Source: Fervidibacter sinensis
Lineage (GTDB): Bacteria; Armatimonadota; Fervidibacteria; Fervidibacterales; Fervidibacteraceae
Direction: 5' to 3' (one strand)
NCBI GenBank assembly: GCA_032161045.1
Contig: JAVHTH010000004.1
DNA length: 64,000 bases
This document shows positions 24,421 through 34,500 of the stretch, piece by piece. The notes beneath the pieces are model-generated. The model saw only the letters and a list, made by a program, of their open reading frames with translations, made no database searches and was not told where the DNA came from. The first letter of the stretch is position 1. Each line of letters opens with the position of its first letter. Position numbers and translations under genes: made by a program.

Positions 24421-25906
24421 CGTTTCTCACCACCTCGTCAACGGTGACTTTAAGTTTGCCGTCGGCAAGAATAACTTCTGCTTGTTGCCCTTCCGCGAAA
24501 TGGTCGGTTCGCGTCAAAACTCGTCCAGTGGCAGGGTCACGGACAAGAGCGTATCCTCGTTGCAAAACGGCGAATGGGCTTAAGGTTTCCAATTTGCCCG
24601 CAAGCAATTCTGTTCTTCGCCGCCTTTGACTTAGCGCGAATTCAACGGACGAACGAAGCACATCAGCGTATCGGTTCAATCGCTCTCGCCACTGCGCCAA
24701 CATCACTTGAGGGCTGCAATGGGCAAGCCGATTGGAAAGTTCCAAAAGTTGCCGTCGCTTCTCTGAAACCAAATTCCGTGTCAGCGCCTCAAGTTTAACA
24801 CTAACTCTGTCAACATCCTGCCTGAAATCGGCGAGCAAACTCACTGGATCTATGAAGCATCTTCGTTCGCTCAGCCGTCGCCAATGTTCACGAGATTGTC
24901 GGAGTCTACTTTGGACAGCATGTCTGAGCCTAATTTCAAGTTGCTTCAACCTGTCAAGCAACTCTTGCCTATCGGGGACAACTATTTGTGCTGCAGCGGT
25001 AGGAGTCGGCGCCCTGTAGTCGGCAGCAGAATCCGTCAATGTGAAGTCAACTTCATGACCGACTGCACTGACAATAGGAATGCGTGAGGCAGCGACAGCA
25101 CGGACGACAATTTCCTCATTGAAAGCCCATAAGTCCTCAATTGACCCACCGCCACGACCGATAATGAGCACATCAATTTTGCCGACAAGCCTTTCAACCT
25201 CTACCGAATTTGCCAAGGTAATTGCCCTGACGAGCGAGTCAGGAGCATCTTCCCCCTGAACCAAAGATGGGAACAAGACGATTTCCACGCCAGAGTGTCT
25301 TTCGCGGGCAATTCTGACGATATCTCGGATGGCTGCACCGTCAGGAGAAGTGATGACACCGATTCTTTGTGGGAAGGGAGGCAACTTCCGCTTGCGCTCA
25401 GGGGCAAACAAGCCTTCAGCCTCCAATTTCCGTTTCGTTTCCTCAAACTTTTGCCACCAGTAACCTTTGTCAATTTCGCGGACGATCGTAATCGCGTCAA
25501 TTTGGAATTCGCCGCCTCGCTTTGACACTCGGATGCTCCCAAGCACCCGAACCTTTTCTCCCTCTTTTGGCTCCTCCCTCAACGCAATTCTCCTTTCCCT
25601 CCACATTACGCCACTTATTTGGCTTTGCTCGTCCTTGAGGGTGAAATATGCGTGTCCGCTTTGGTAAACTTGCCAACGCGAAATTTCGCCACAAACCCAA
25701 ACCCGTTGCAAGAAATCGTCTTCATTGACCTTCTGACGCAGGTAGTTGTTGATGTCAGTGACTGAGAAGACTGGTTCTTCTTGCCAACCTTCTTCCCGCT
25801 CCATGCGCCTGACGAACTCAAGCCAGTCTTCTTCAATGCTCTCAAGCCAAAAATCCATGCACTTTTGCACCTCCCGCAAAACACATTTTGGCACTTTCGC
25901 AACCAT
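24392..25906 (-). CDS. xseA: Exodeoxyribonuclease VII large subunit
   Basis: A 504-residue protein. The N-terminal OB fold runs from FSVTDINNYLRQKVNED to SGVMWRERRIALREEPKEGE. The catalytic domain has IGVITSPDGAAIRDIV, DVLIIGRGGGSIEDLWAFNE and PIVSAVGHEVDFTLTDSAAD, followed by long helices. About 50 residues precede the OB fold, longer than usual, and contain MDFWLESIEEDWLEFVRRME. The ATG at 25906 has AGAGGGG a few bases upstream; the ATG before DFWLESI (25861) is an alternative start. It is cotranscribed with xseB and ispA. Confidence 0.92.
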   Translation of the reverse strand: MVAKVPKCVLREVQKCMDFWLESIEEDWLEFVRRMEREEGWQEEPVFSVTDINNYLRQKVNEDDFLQRVWVCGEISRWQVYQSGHAYFTLKDEQSQISGVMWRERRIALREEPKEGEKVRVLGSIRVSKRGGEFQIDAITIVREIDKGYWWQKFEETKRKLEAEGLFAPERKRKLPPFPQRIGVITSPDGAAIRDIVRIARERHSGVEIVLFPSLVQGEDAPDSLVRAITLANSVEVERLVGKIDVLIIGRGGGSIEDLWAFNEEIVVRAVAASRIPIVSAVGHEVDFTLTDSAADYRAPTPTAAAQIVVPDRQELLDRLKQLEIRLRHAVQSRLRQSREHWRRLSERRCFIDPVSLLADFRQDVDRVSVKLEALTRNLVSEKRRQLLELSNRLAHCSPQVMLAQWRERLNRYADVLRSSVEFALSQRRRRTELLAGKLETLSPFAVLQRGYALVRDPATGRVLTRTDHFAEGQQAEVILADGKLKVTVDEVVRNDEVASGTNS

Positions 25907-25947
25907 TTCGTCCCCTCTGCAAAGCAAAATGAGTCTACCTTGCCCTC

Positions 25948-25976
25948 TTGCATAGTAGCGGAGTGTGCGTTATGAT
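25948..25976 (+). promoter_or_regulatory. Probable sigma-70 promoter of the pseudopilin gene
   Basis: TTGCAT (25948-25953), a 17-bp spacer and TATGAT (25971-25976) make a good sigma-70 promoter 55 bp before the pilin ATG. A small hairpin CCGC...GCGG (about 25984-25997) lies in the leader. Confidence 0.55.
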
Positions 25977-26030
25977 TTAAACGCCGCTATTATGCGGTTC
26001 ATAAAAACTTCACGCAGGAGGTGCGTGTCA

Positions 26031-26849
26031 ATGTTGCGTCGTGGATTCACTCTGATTGAATTGCTGGTCGTAATCGCGATTATTGCGATTCTGGCTGCAA
26101 TTCTGTTCCCAGTATTCAGCCAGGCTCGCGAAAAGGCAAGGCAGTCGCAATGCACAAGCAACACTCGCAATGTTAGTATGGCAACACAGCAGTATCTACA
26201 GGATTACGATGAACGCTTCCCCTTCTGGCGGACACCTTGTTGGGTTGGTGGACCGGCAAACATGTATGCTCCCCCTGTGCCTATCGCCCAAGATCCCTAT
26301 GTTCGCAACCGACAAGTTTGGAAGTGCCCGAGCACTGGTCGCGACTGAAGTTGGCCCCTCGCCTGTGCTGGTGATGACCCTGTAGCCAACCGCAATAGAG
26401 GTTGGTGGGGCTGCGGTGGTGCTTATGGGCTTCACTCGGCAATCAACCGTCCCGACTGGATCATCTTCACCAGTTATGGCTACAACGAGTTTATTCAGAA
26501 CGACAGCGATGGTTATGGTCGCTTAGCAAGAGTTCGCAACCCCGCTGAATTCGTGATATGGGGCGATTCAGAATGCGCATTCTTCACCCCTTGGGGTATG
26601 GGCAACAACTGGGGCGTGACAACGCAAGGCCATGTTGTAAGGCTCGCTTGGCCTGAATACTGGAGCGATAACTTCTCCACCTACACTGATGCCAATGCTG
26701 GTCGCCACTTGAAAGGTTCCTTGCTTGGGTTTGCCGATGGTCACTCCAAGTGGTATACTTGGCAGCAAATCCGCATGTATCGCTACGGCGGTCCCCTTAG
26801 GTTCATGAGGTGCGATGAAGAACCTTGTGCTCCCGACTATCGGCGCTAA
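26031..26849 (+). pseudogene. H-x9-DG type II pseudopilin gene with one in-frame TGA
   Basis: The reading frame starts at an ATG 7 nt after GGAGGTG (26017-26023) and encodes MLRRGFTLIELLVVIAIIAI, the class III signal sequence and hydrophobic helix of type IV pilin-like proteins. The globular part ends with HLKGSLLGFADGHSKW, the H-x9-DG motif of the DUF1559-like family. One TGA at 26346-26348 interrupts it. The frame is open on both sides, and the part after it still has family motifs (FTSYGYNEFI, RVRNPAEFVIWGD). The upstream part alone would be a 105-residue protein. A nonsense mutation or sequencing error is likely. Promoter and terminator are intact, which argues for recent loss or an artefact. 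Confidence 0.8.
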
Positions 26850-26882
26850 TTCTGTTAAACCCTTAAGAGGGCGAATGCGTAA

Positions 26883-26916
26883 GGGTAGGCATTTAAGCCT
26901 GCCCATTTTCTCTTTC
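26883..26916 (+). terminator. Intrinsic terminator of the pseudopilin gene
   Basis: GGGTAGGC and GCCTGCCC form an 8-bp stem (one G-T wobble) with an ATTTAA loop, followed by ATTTTCTCTTTC. It is 34 bp after the pilin stop codon. Confidence 0.75.
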
Positions 26917-26951
26917 CTAAGTGCATCTGTATTGCGACCATTTAACTCAAA

Positions 26952-29900
26952 TCAACTCATCCCTTTTTCGTTGGATTGTTGCCACACCCTCGCAATAGCC
27001 TCCCTCAATGTGCTCAACTTGACAGGCTTGCTCAAAGCATAGTCGGCTTGAACAGGTTTTTGTTCCGCTCCCCAACCTGTAACGACGAGAACGGGAGTGT
27101 TGGGACTGAGTTCTTTGACCCGTTCCGTAACCTCTGCACCGCTAATTTTCGGCATACCCAAATCAGTGATGACCAAGTCAAAAGGCATGCCGTCCTCAAG
27201 TGACCGCTTAAATGCCTCAATCCCTTCATAACCATCGTTAACGACAATCGGTTGATGACCCAAATGCTCAAGCATCGCTTTCAACGCCTCTTGGACTCGT
27301 TGGTCGTCATCAATGACCAAAACGCGCAGTGACGGAACTTTTTCAATTTCCGCTTCAGGTTTTGTTTGGGCAGGAACAGCCTCTTTCCTGATAGGAAACC
27401 AAATTCGGAAAAGTGTTCCCTTGCCCAGTTCGCTTTCAACCTCAATCTTGCCCTCATGTCGTTGGACAATACCGTAAACCATTGACAATCCCAATCCGCT
27501 TCCCGTTTCAGCCTTCGTGGTGAAGAAAGGCTCAAAGCACTTTTGCTTTGTCTCCTCGTCCATCCCGACACCAGTGTCAGCAATTTCAAGGATAGCCCAC
27601 TCCTCAAGCCGCCTCGTCCGAACAGTGATCGTTCCAACCTTTTCGCCCTTTGCGACGATTGCATCAACAGCGTTGAAGAGCAAGTTGATGAAAGCCTGTC
27701 TCAACTCACTTTCGTTGCCCATAATTGGTGGCATAGTTTCGTCAAAGTCCTCAATGACCTCAACGGTCACGCCTTCCCGCTGTGCCATATCATACCAACG
27801 GGGTCGCGTCATGGAGACGGCTTGGCGGACAATGTGGTTCAAGTTGACAGGCTCAAATTCCTCCGCTGGACCTCGCGGTCGGTAGAAGGTGCGAAGCCGC
27901 TGGACGGTGGTGACGATATCTTCAACAGCGCGCTTGACATGCTTGGTGACTTCCTGAAGGGTTTCATCATCAAATTCGTCAAGCAACTCGGCAAAAGTCA
28001 AAATCGGCACGAGCGCGTTGTTGATGTCATGGGCAATCCCGCTCGCCATTTGCCCCAGCGCATTCAACCGCTCCTGCCGAATTAATGCTGCCCTCGTTTG
28101 CCTCAGTTCATCAACAGTTTGCTGCAATTTCTCAAACAAGCGAGCGTTGTGAAAGGCAACGGACAAATGGTCGGTAATTATGTGCAGGAACGAAATTTCG
28201 TCATCGGAAAACCCGTTAACGCTCTCCCTTAAAGCCACAATTGCACCGACACACTCCTCATGCTGCATCATAAACCCGATCGCATATGATCTGCACCCCG
28301 CCGCAGCAAGAGTTTGGAAGAAAGGCAAATTGACTTCGCTGATGTCGTTCACAACAAAGAAATCCTTGCCTCTTGCAAACTCCTCCGGCGGCAAGGCATG
28401 CAAACGGGGCAAACTTATTCCGAGGGGGATACCCGCCTCCTTCAACCACTTTGATCCAAGTGAGTTAGCGGCGCTGATGACCATGTTATCACCTTCAGAA
28501 AGCATCACAAGCAATGCTGTCTCTGGGAACACACTTTCTAACTCTTTAACGAGCGCACGGGCAATGCCCTCAGGATCAAGCCTTTGACTTGCGAGGTGAA
28601 TTAGGCGAGTCAAGAGTTCCAATTCGTTAGTGCGCTTCTGAAGGGCTTCAACGAGCCGGGCATTCTCAATGGCGACACCGGCATAACTTGCAAACAACCT
28701 GAGCGCCTCTATCTGCTCGGATGTGATTTGTCGTTGCGTCAAGAGCATGTCAGCGGTTATAACGCCAACAGGCTTATCGCCCGCCCAAAGAGAAACGCTT
28801 ATGTGCTCCTTTACGCCTTCCATGATTGGTGGGACAGGAGCAAATGTCGCTTCGTAATCTTTTGTGTGGAAGAAGCCACTTGGTTGCTCAAATGCCTTTC
28901 GGACACTTTTGTCTCCCCCAATGCGTTGGTCCCACTCGTCCGTCAACTCACCGTTTCGCCCTGTCCCGTAAGTCCCGCAAAACATGTCAGTTTTGGGGTC
29001 GTAAAGCCAAACAGCAGCCCTGTCAAACCCGAACTCGTTGATGACGGCATTTCGGATCTGCAAGATGCAGGGGCGAAGCCCTGTCACTCGGCTGATTTCT
29101 CGGCTAACCTTCCAAACCTTTTCAAGCAATTCTGTTCTTCGCTGTCGCTCTTCAAAAAGCCTCGTGTTTTCAATGGCAACACCGGCGTAACTTGCAAATA
29201 GCCTCAAGGCTTCAATTTGCTCTTCCGTGATAGGGCGTTGAGTAAGCAAATTATCAACACAAAGGAAGCCAACCAACTTCTCACCAGAACGCATTGCCAC
29301 GACGATGTGTTCCTTGACGCCAAACATGGAATGGTCAGGTGGAAGGTTGTATTTTGTGGTGTAGTCAGCGACATACACAAAGCCCGCAGGTGATTTCATC
29401 GCTTCCAAAAAGATCCCGCCCTTTAGGTCAAATTCAACTGAGGGACTAATAACCAGTTCCCCACTTCGGTCTGTGCCGAGCAATTCGCGGACGGTATGGC
29501 TTTTATGGTCGTAAAGAAAAATAGCGACTCTGTCAAATCCAAGTTCGTTTCGGGTGAACTTGTAGATGCGATTAAGGCATTCACTCATGTCAATTGCCCT
29601 TGCAACCTCTTGCCCCCAAGCCAAAACCTTTTCAAGGATTTGGTGCCGTTCCCTCAATTTCGCTTCGCTTTGCCTTAAAGCCTCTTCGGCGAGTTTACGC
29701 TCGGTAGTGTCAACGATGCTGGCTTGGTAACTAACGATTTGCCCTTGCTCGTTGCGAACGGAAGACACAAAAATTTGCCCCCAGAAAGTGCTGCCATCTT
29801 TGCGCTTCCATTGGGTCTCGTAGAATGCAGTCCCTGAATTTTGAAGTTGAGCGAAGATGTTGGCACAGGTATTCGGCCCGGTGACAAGGTTTTCAAAAAC

Positions 29901-30857
29901 CGACAATCCTTTCATGCTTTGAGCATCTGAGTAGCCGAACATTTTCGCCAATGCAGGGTTGGCGTGAACGATGCGTCCTTCGGAATCAACAATCGCAAGC
30001 CCCACTGGCAAGTTGGTGAAAAGGTGACAAAATTGCTGCTCGGTCTCCGACAACACCTTTTGTCGCTGAACCTTCGCAATTGCAACACGAATGGCGACTG
30101 GCAACCGCACTATGTGGCGCGGGTTCTTGACAATGTAATCGTCAACGCCCGCTTTCAATGCCGCAACCGCTGTCTCTTCGTCGCCTGAAGCGGTGAGCAT
30201 CAGGACGGGACATTCGGGGTATCGCTCTTTGACCTGCTTCGCTACACGGATGCCATTACTCCAGTGAAGCATGAAGTCGGTAATGACAACATCAAAATCG
30301 CGTTCGCTAAGTGCTTGCTGCCAGTGATTTTCTTCAGCAACCTGCCTAATCTCAACTTGATGGAACTCCCTTTCAAGCACCCTCTTAATGAGAGGCAGCG
30401 TCTCAGGGTCATCGTCAACGAGCAAAACCCGCAAAGGCTGAGACGAAGCCCAAAGCAATTCATTAATGACCTCACGCAACGATTCCGCTGACGGTGGCTT
30501 GAACAAATATTGGTTCGCACCCAAAGCAACGGCTTTTTGGACGGACTCGTAGTCATCGGCTGCGGTCAAAACAGCGACAGGGATACTTTGAAGCGAAGGT
30601 TGCTCCCGTATCCATGAGAGCACATCAAAACCGGACTTGCCCGGCAAATGCAAGTCAAGCAAAACCAGCGATGGCAAAGGGAACTTGTCTCTGTCGGCAT
30701 ATTCGCCATCGCCAGCAAGATAGCGAATGGCTTCCTCACCGTCGTTAACCACATGGAGTTCAAACTCAACCCCCGCCCTTTGAAGTTGTCGCTCAACCAG
30801 AACAGCATCATCGTTGCTGTCTTCAACGAGCAGAACAATCAATCCCGATGCGGACAT
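26952..30857 (-). CDS. Hybrid sensor histidine kinase (REC-REC-PAS-GAF3-HisKA-HATPase-REC)
   Basis: A 1301-residue cytoplasmic protein with no membrane helix. It has two N-terminal receiver domains (phospho-acceptors near D68 in LLDLHLPG and D194 in VITDFMLH), a PAS domain (about 285-400, ending IVDTTERKLAEEAL), three GAF domains, of which the first two are near copies, then HisKA with the phospho-histidine in GQMASGIAHDINN (about H943). The HATPase has NLLFNAVDAI, DTGVGMD and GSGLGLSMVYG, and a third receiver has VITDLGMPKISG near residue 1230. The ATG at 30857 has GGAGGGG six nt upstream. No separate response-regulator gene is adjacent. Signal and output are unknown; the tandem GAF pair suggests small-ligand or light sensing. 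Confidence 0.88.
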   Translation of the reverse strand: MSASGLIVLLVEDSNDDAVLVERQLQRAGVEFELHVVNDGEEAIRYLAGDGEYADRDKFPLPSLVLLDLHLPGKSGFDVLSWIREQPSLQSIPVAVLTAADDYESVQKAVALGANQYLFKPPSAESLREVINELLWASSQPLRVLLVDDDPETLPLIKRVLEREFHQVEIRQVAEENHWQQALSERDFDVVITDFMLHWSNGIRVAKQVKERYPECPVLMLTASGDEETAVAALKAGVDDYIVKNPRHIVRLPVAIRVAIAKVQRQKVLSETEQQFCHLFTNLPVGLAIVDSEGRIVHANPALAKMFGYSDAQSMKGLSVFENLVTGPNTCANIFAQLQNSGTAFYETQWKRKDGSTFWGQIFVSSVRNEQGQIVSYQASIVDTTERKLAEEALRQSEAKLRERHQILEKVLAWGQEVARAIDMSECLNRIYKFTRNELGFDRVAIFLYDHKSHTVRELLGTDRSGELVISPSVEFDLKGGIFLEAMKSPAGFVYVADYTTKYNLPPDHSMFGVKEHIVVAMRSGEKLVGFLCVDNLLTQRPITEEQIEALRLFASYAGVAIENTRLFEERQRRTELLEKVWKVSREISRVTGLRPCILQIRNAVINEFGFDRAAVWLYDPKTDMFCGTYGTGRNGELTDEWDQRIGGDKSVRKAFEQPSGFFHTKDYEATFAPVPPIMEGVKEHISVSLWAGDKPVGVITADMLLTQRQITSEQIEALRLFASYAGVAIENARLVEALQKRTNELELLTRLIHLASQRLDPEGIARALVKELESVFPETALLVMLSEGDNMVISAANSLGSKWLKEAGIPLGISLPRLHALPPEEFARGKDFFVVNDISEVNLPFFQTLAAAGCRSYAIGFMMQHEECVGAIVALRESVNGFSDDEISFLHIITDHLSVAFHNARLFEKLQQTVDELRQTRAALIRQERLNALGQMASGIAHDINNALVPILTFAELLDEFDDETLQEVTKHVKRAVEDIVTTVQRLRTFYRPRGPAEEFEPVNLNHIVRQAVSMTRPRWYDMAQREGVTVEVIEDFDETMPPIMGNESELRQAFINLLFNAVDAIVAKGEKVGTITVRTRRLEEWAILEIADTGVGMDEETKQKCFEPFFTTKAETGSGLGLSMVYGIVQRHEGKIEVESELGKGTLFRIWFPIRKEAVPAQTKPEAEIEKVPSLRVLVIDDDQRVQEALKAMLEHLGHQPIVVNDGYEGIEAFKRSLEDGMPFDLVITDLGMPKISGAEVTERVKELSPNTPVLVVTGWGAEQKPVQADYALSKPVKLSTLREAIARVWQQSNEKGMS

Positions 30858-31059
30858 GGGTATCCCCTCCATGTCCGAAGGTATGTTCAAAACGCAGCCG
30901 AACATTTTAGCACCAACTTAAGCAAACGCAAGCATGCCGAATTTTTTATCGGCAAAATTTAGGGTATCCTGTAGCCCCTTTGTTTTCAAATCGCTGACTG
31001 TCAACCAAAGGAGTGACTTGGGGGAGAGACTCCTGCTGAGCCAAAACAGGTGCGGAGTG

Positions 31060-31510
31060 CGAAGTTGAATTGGGAGGGTGAGGCTCCTGCCGAGCCGAAA
31101 ATTCTTTGTTTCGGAGGGTCGGGCTCCTGCCCGACCGGGATGAAAATCGGCTCAATGTAGGGCGCGGTTTCACACCGCGCCGATAGAAAATTCGTCGGCA
31201 GGGTATAAAACCCTGCCCTACAAAGGGAAATTCGGCACGCCAGAGGCGTGCCCTCCGAGAAATTTCGGAGGGCGAGGCTCCTGCCGAGCCGAAAAAGAAG
31301 ATTCTTTTTGTTGCCGTTTTCAACTCCGCACCTTGCCCCCTGCACTTTGCACCCAATTTCGGCTCACCAGAGGTTTGCCCTCCAGAACAGAGAAATTTTT
31401 CGGCTCACTGGAGAGTCGTGCTCCTGCACGACCGAAAATTTTGGCTCACCAGAGGTTCGCCCTCCCAAAAAGAATTTTTCGGTTCATCGGGAGATTCGCA
31501 CTCCAGATGG
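31060..31510. repeat. Repeat cluster 1: GGAGGG-hairpin and GC-rich hairpin elements
   Basis: This stretch between the kinase and mfd holds about ten hairpin units and no gene. Forms seen: GGAGGG followed by GAGGCTCCTGCCGAGCC (31070, 31266), the same with TCGGGCTCCTGCCCGACC (31112), the reverse form CGGCACGCCAGAGGCGTGCC (31233), and a 68-bp composite of two hairpins at 31155-31222 that recurs inverted at 37420-37487. A 28-bp four-heptamer tract (NNGCACN) lies at 31326-31353. Several units lie within 20-40 bp of each other. Confidence 0.8.
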
Positions 31511-31556
31511 AATCGTTAACCGCTAAGTAGTGGCAAGATTTAAAGTCGGATGCGCC

Positions 31557-34500
31557 ATGCACGGGTTAACTCGCTGGCTTCGCGAAACCGATTTAGTTCA
31601 TCGCCTGCGGCGCTCACTAAATGAGCGGGCAAAAACGCAGGTTGAAGGGGGATTTTTGTCTTCGTGGGCTACCATCTTAGCAGCGCTTCTGTATGACCGA
31701 CAACATCCGACCCTCATCCTCGTCCCATCTGCTGAGTGCTTGCCAAACTTCGTTGCCGATTTGGAAACGCCGCTCAGTCAAAGTGACCGCATTTACGCCT
31801 TCCCACCGCATCCTGCTTTGCTTTTGGGCGACACCGACATCGCCATTGCCCGCGACCGCATCGCTGCTGTTGACGCTCTTCACCGTCGCCGAAACGCTAT
31901 CGTCGTAGCAACGCCCTCAGCAATTTGCCAGCCGACGGTTCCAATTAGCGTTTACGAACAAAGCACCTTGACCGTTAAGGTTGGTGCAACGGTTGAGCGT
32001 GACGAATTGGTGGCTCATTTGGTCGCTGGCGGCTACGAACGCGTCCCACAAGTTGAAGCGCCAGCACAATTTTCCGTTCGGGGCGATATCGTTGATTTCT
32101 TCTCGCCCGCGCACGATTTACCTATCCGCATTGAGTTGTTCGGAGACGAAGTTGAAAGCATCCGACCTTTTGACATTGAAACGCAAAGGTCAACGGAACA
32201 ATGGCGAGAGTGCGTGATTTTGCCTGCAAGGGAGTTCATTGTGCGGGACGAGGGACGAGGGACGGGGGACGAAGGCTTTGCGAAGCGGATTAGGGACATG
32301 TTGGAGCGAGAAGTGAAGCGGTTGCAACGGGAAGGGAAGCCCGAACAAGCGCGATTGTTGCAACAGCAAGTTGAACACGATTTAGAGCGGCTTTTGGATG
32401 GACGATACTTTGACGGTTGCGATTGGTATTTTCCGTTCGTTTACGACCCCCTACCGACACTTGTTGACCATTTGCCTGATGACACACTCGTCGTTTGGCT
32501 TGAACCGCATGATTTGGATGCTGACGCCTTTGCGCTTGAAGAACGGTGGCGAAAACTTGTCGCCGAACTCGTTGACACTGGCGATTTGCTGCGACCGCCA
32601 AAACCGATTTTCGCTGCGTGGGACGCGGGACGCGGGACGCGAAACAGAACGGAATGGGACGAGGGACGAGGGACGAGGGACGAAGCGGAATGGGAGGGCG
32701 AGGCTTCCGCTGAGCCAATTAAAACCCGTTTGCAAAGGTTCCGCTCCCTTACCTTCACCGCGGAAATCCACGAAATAAGTCACACATTTGGAGGGCAAGC
32801 CTCTGGCTTGCCGAACATCCCATCTTCGGAGGGCAAGCCTTCCGGCTTGCCAAGAGACTCAGTCGGGCAGGAGCCAGACCCTCCGAGTTTCACCAATTCC
32901 CGATCCACGATGCCTAACACCCAGCCCCCAGTCCTCAGTGCCCAACTCACCTGCCACCGCATTGAAGCCTTCCTGAGCGATGTCCGAAGGTTTCTCGCAC
33001 GCGTTGACGAGTGGCGACAGCGAAACTGCGCTATCGTCATTGCAACTCGTTACCCCGAACGCGTTAGCGATTGGCTTAGAGATGTCCCGCTTTCCGACAT
33101 GCCGCCAGTTGTTCGGTTGGACGCAAACGATTTGCCTATAGCCGACCGCATCAACATCTTCCCGACACCGTTGAGTGCGGGTTTCTTTTTGCCCAATGAG
33201 CGCTTGGTTGTCGTCACCGACACCGAGTTGTTCAACGCACCTTACAAGCCTCGCAAAAAGCGCTGGAAAGGCACTGCTGCTGTCAAGTCTCCGTCAGATT
33301 TGCGTGAAGGCGATTATGTCGTCCACATCCACCATGGCATTGGCATTTATCGCGGCGTCGTTCGGCAGGAAGTTTTGGGCAAGGAGAGCGACTACCTTGT
33401 CATTGAGTATGCTGAAGGCGAGCGGCTTTATGTGCCCGTGCACCAAATTGACCGAGTTCGCAAGTATGTAGCCGTTGACGGTGGCGAACCTCCGCTTTCG
33501 TCGCTTTCCAACAACAAGCGATGGCTCAGGCTGCGCCAGAAGGCAAAAGAGAACGCCGAGCAAGTCGCCAAAGAGTTGCTGGAACTTTACGCTCGCCGCC
33601 AAGTCGCAGAAGGACATGCCTTCTCGCCCGACACACCTTGGCAACGCGAAATGGAAGACGCTTTCCCGTTTGTTGAAACCGAAGACCAAATTCGCGCAAT
33701 TGAAGAAGTCAAGGCTGATATGGAGTCGCCGCATCCGATGAACCGCCTTGTTTGCGGCGATGTCGGGTTCGGCAAAACCGAAATTGCCATTCGCGCTGCT
33801 TTCAAAGCCGTCATGGATGGCAAGCAAGTTGCGATGCTCGTGCCCACGACAGTGCTCGCCTTGCAACACTTCCAAACTTTCACACAACGCCTTGCCCCTT
33901 ATCCTGTCAAGATTGCCATGCTCAGCAGGTTGCAGTCGCAAAAGGAACAGAAAGAAGTCGTCAATGGCTTGCGGACGGGCGCTATTGACATCGTTATCGG
34001 CACGCATCGGTTGTTATCCGACGATGTGAAGTTCAAGGATTTGGGGTTGCTCATCATTGACGAAGAGCAGCGGTTTGGCGTTCGGCAAAAGGAGAAACTG
34101 AAGCAATTGCAAGTTGGAGTTGATGTCTTGATTTTGACAGCGACGCCGATCCCTCGCACTTTGCACATGGCACTTGGCGGTTTGCTTGAAATGAGTTTGG
34201 TCAACACTCCTCCTGAAGGTCGTCGCCCTGTCCGAACTTACATGAGCGTTTACGACCCAGAACTCGTTCGGTTCGCCATTAGGCGAGAGTTGGAGCGTGG
34301 TGGGCAAGTGTTTTATGTCTACAACCGCGTGCAAGGGATTGAACATGTCGCCGAAAAGGTCAAGCAACTTGTTCCCGAAGCGCGTGTCGCCATCGCGCAC
34401 GGTCAATTGCCCGAAGATGAGTTGGAACGCGTGATGCTTGAATTTGCCGAAGGCAAGTGGGATGTGCTCGTTTGCACGACAATCATTGAAAACGGGCTTG

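Noticed and set aside
26346..26348. TGA read as Trp or selenocysteine in the pseudopilin
   Set aside because: TGA ends many other genes here, TGG is the usual Trp codon, and no selenocysteine insertion structure or catalytic context was seen. Mutation or error is simpler.
31060..31510. Integron or attachment-site array
   Set aside because: The hairpin units are present on both sides of unrelated genes and inside genes, there are no gene cassettes between them, and no integrase gene is in the window.
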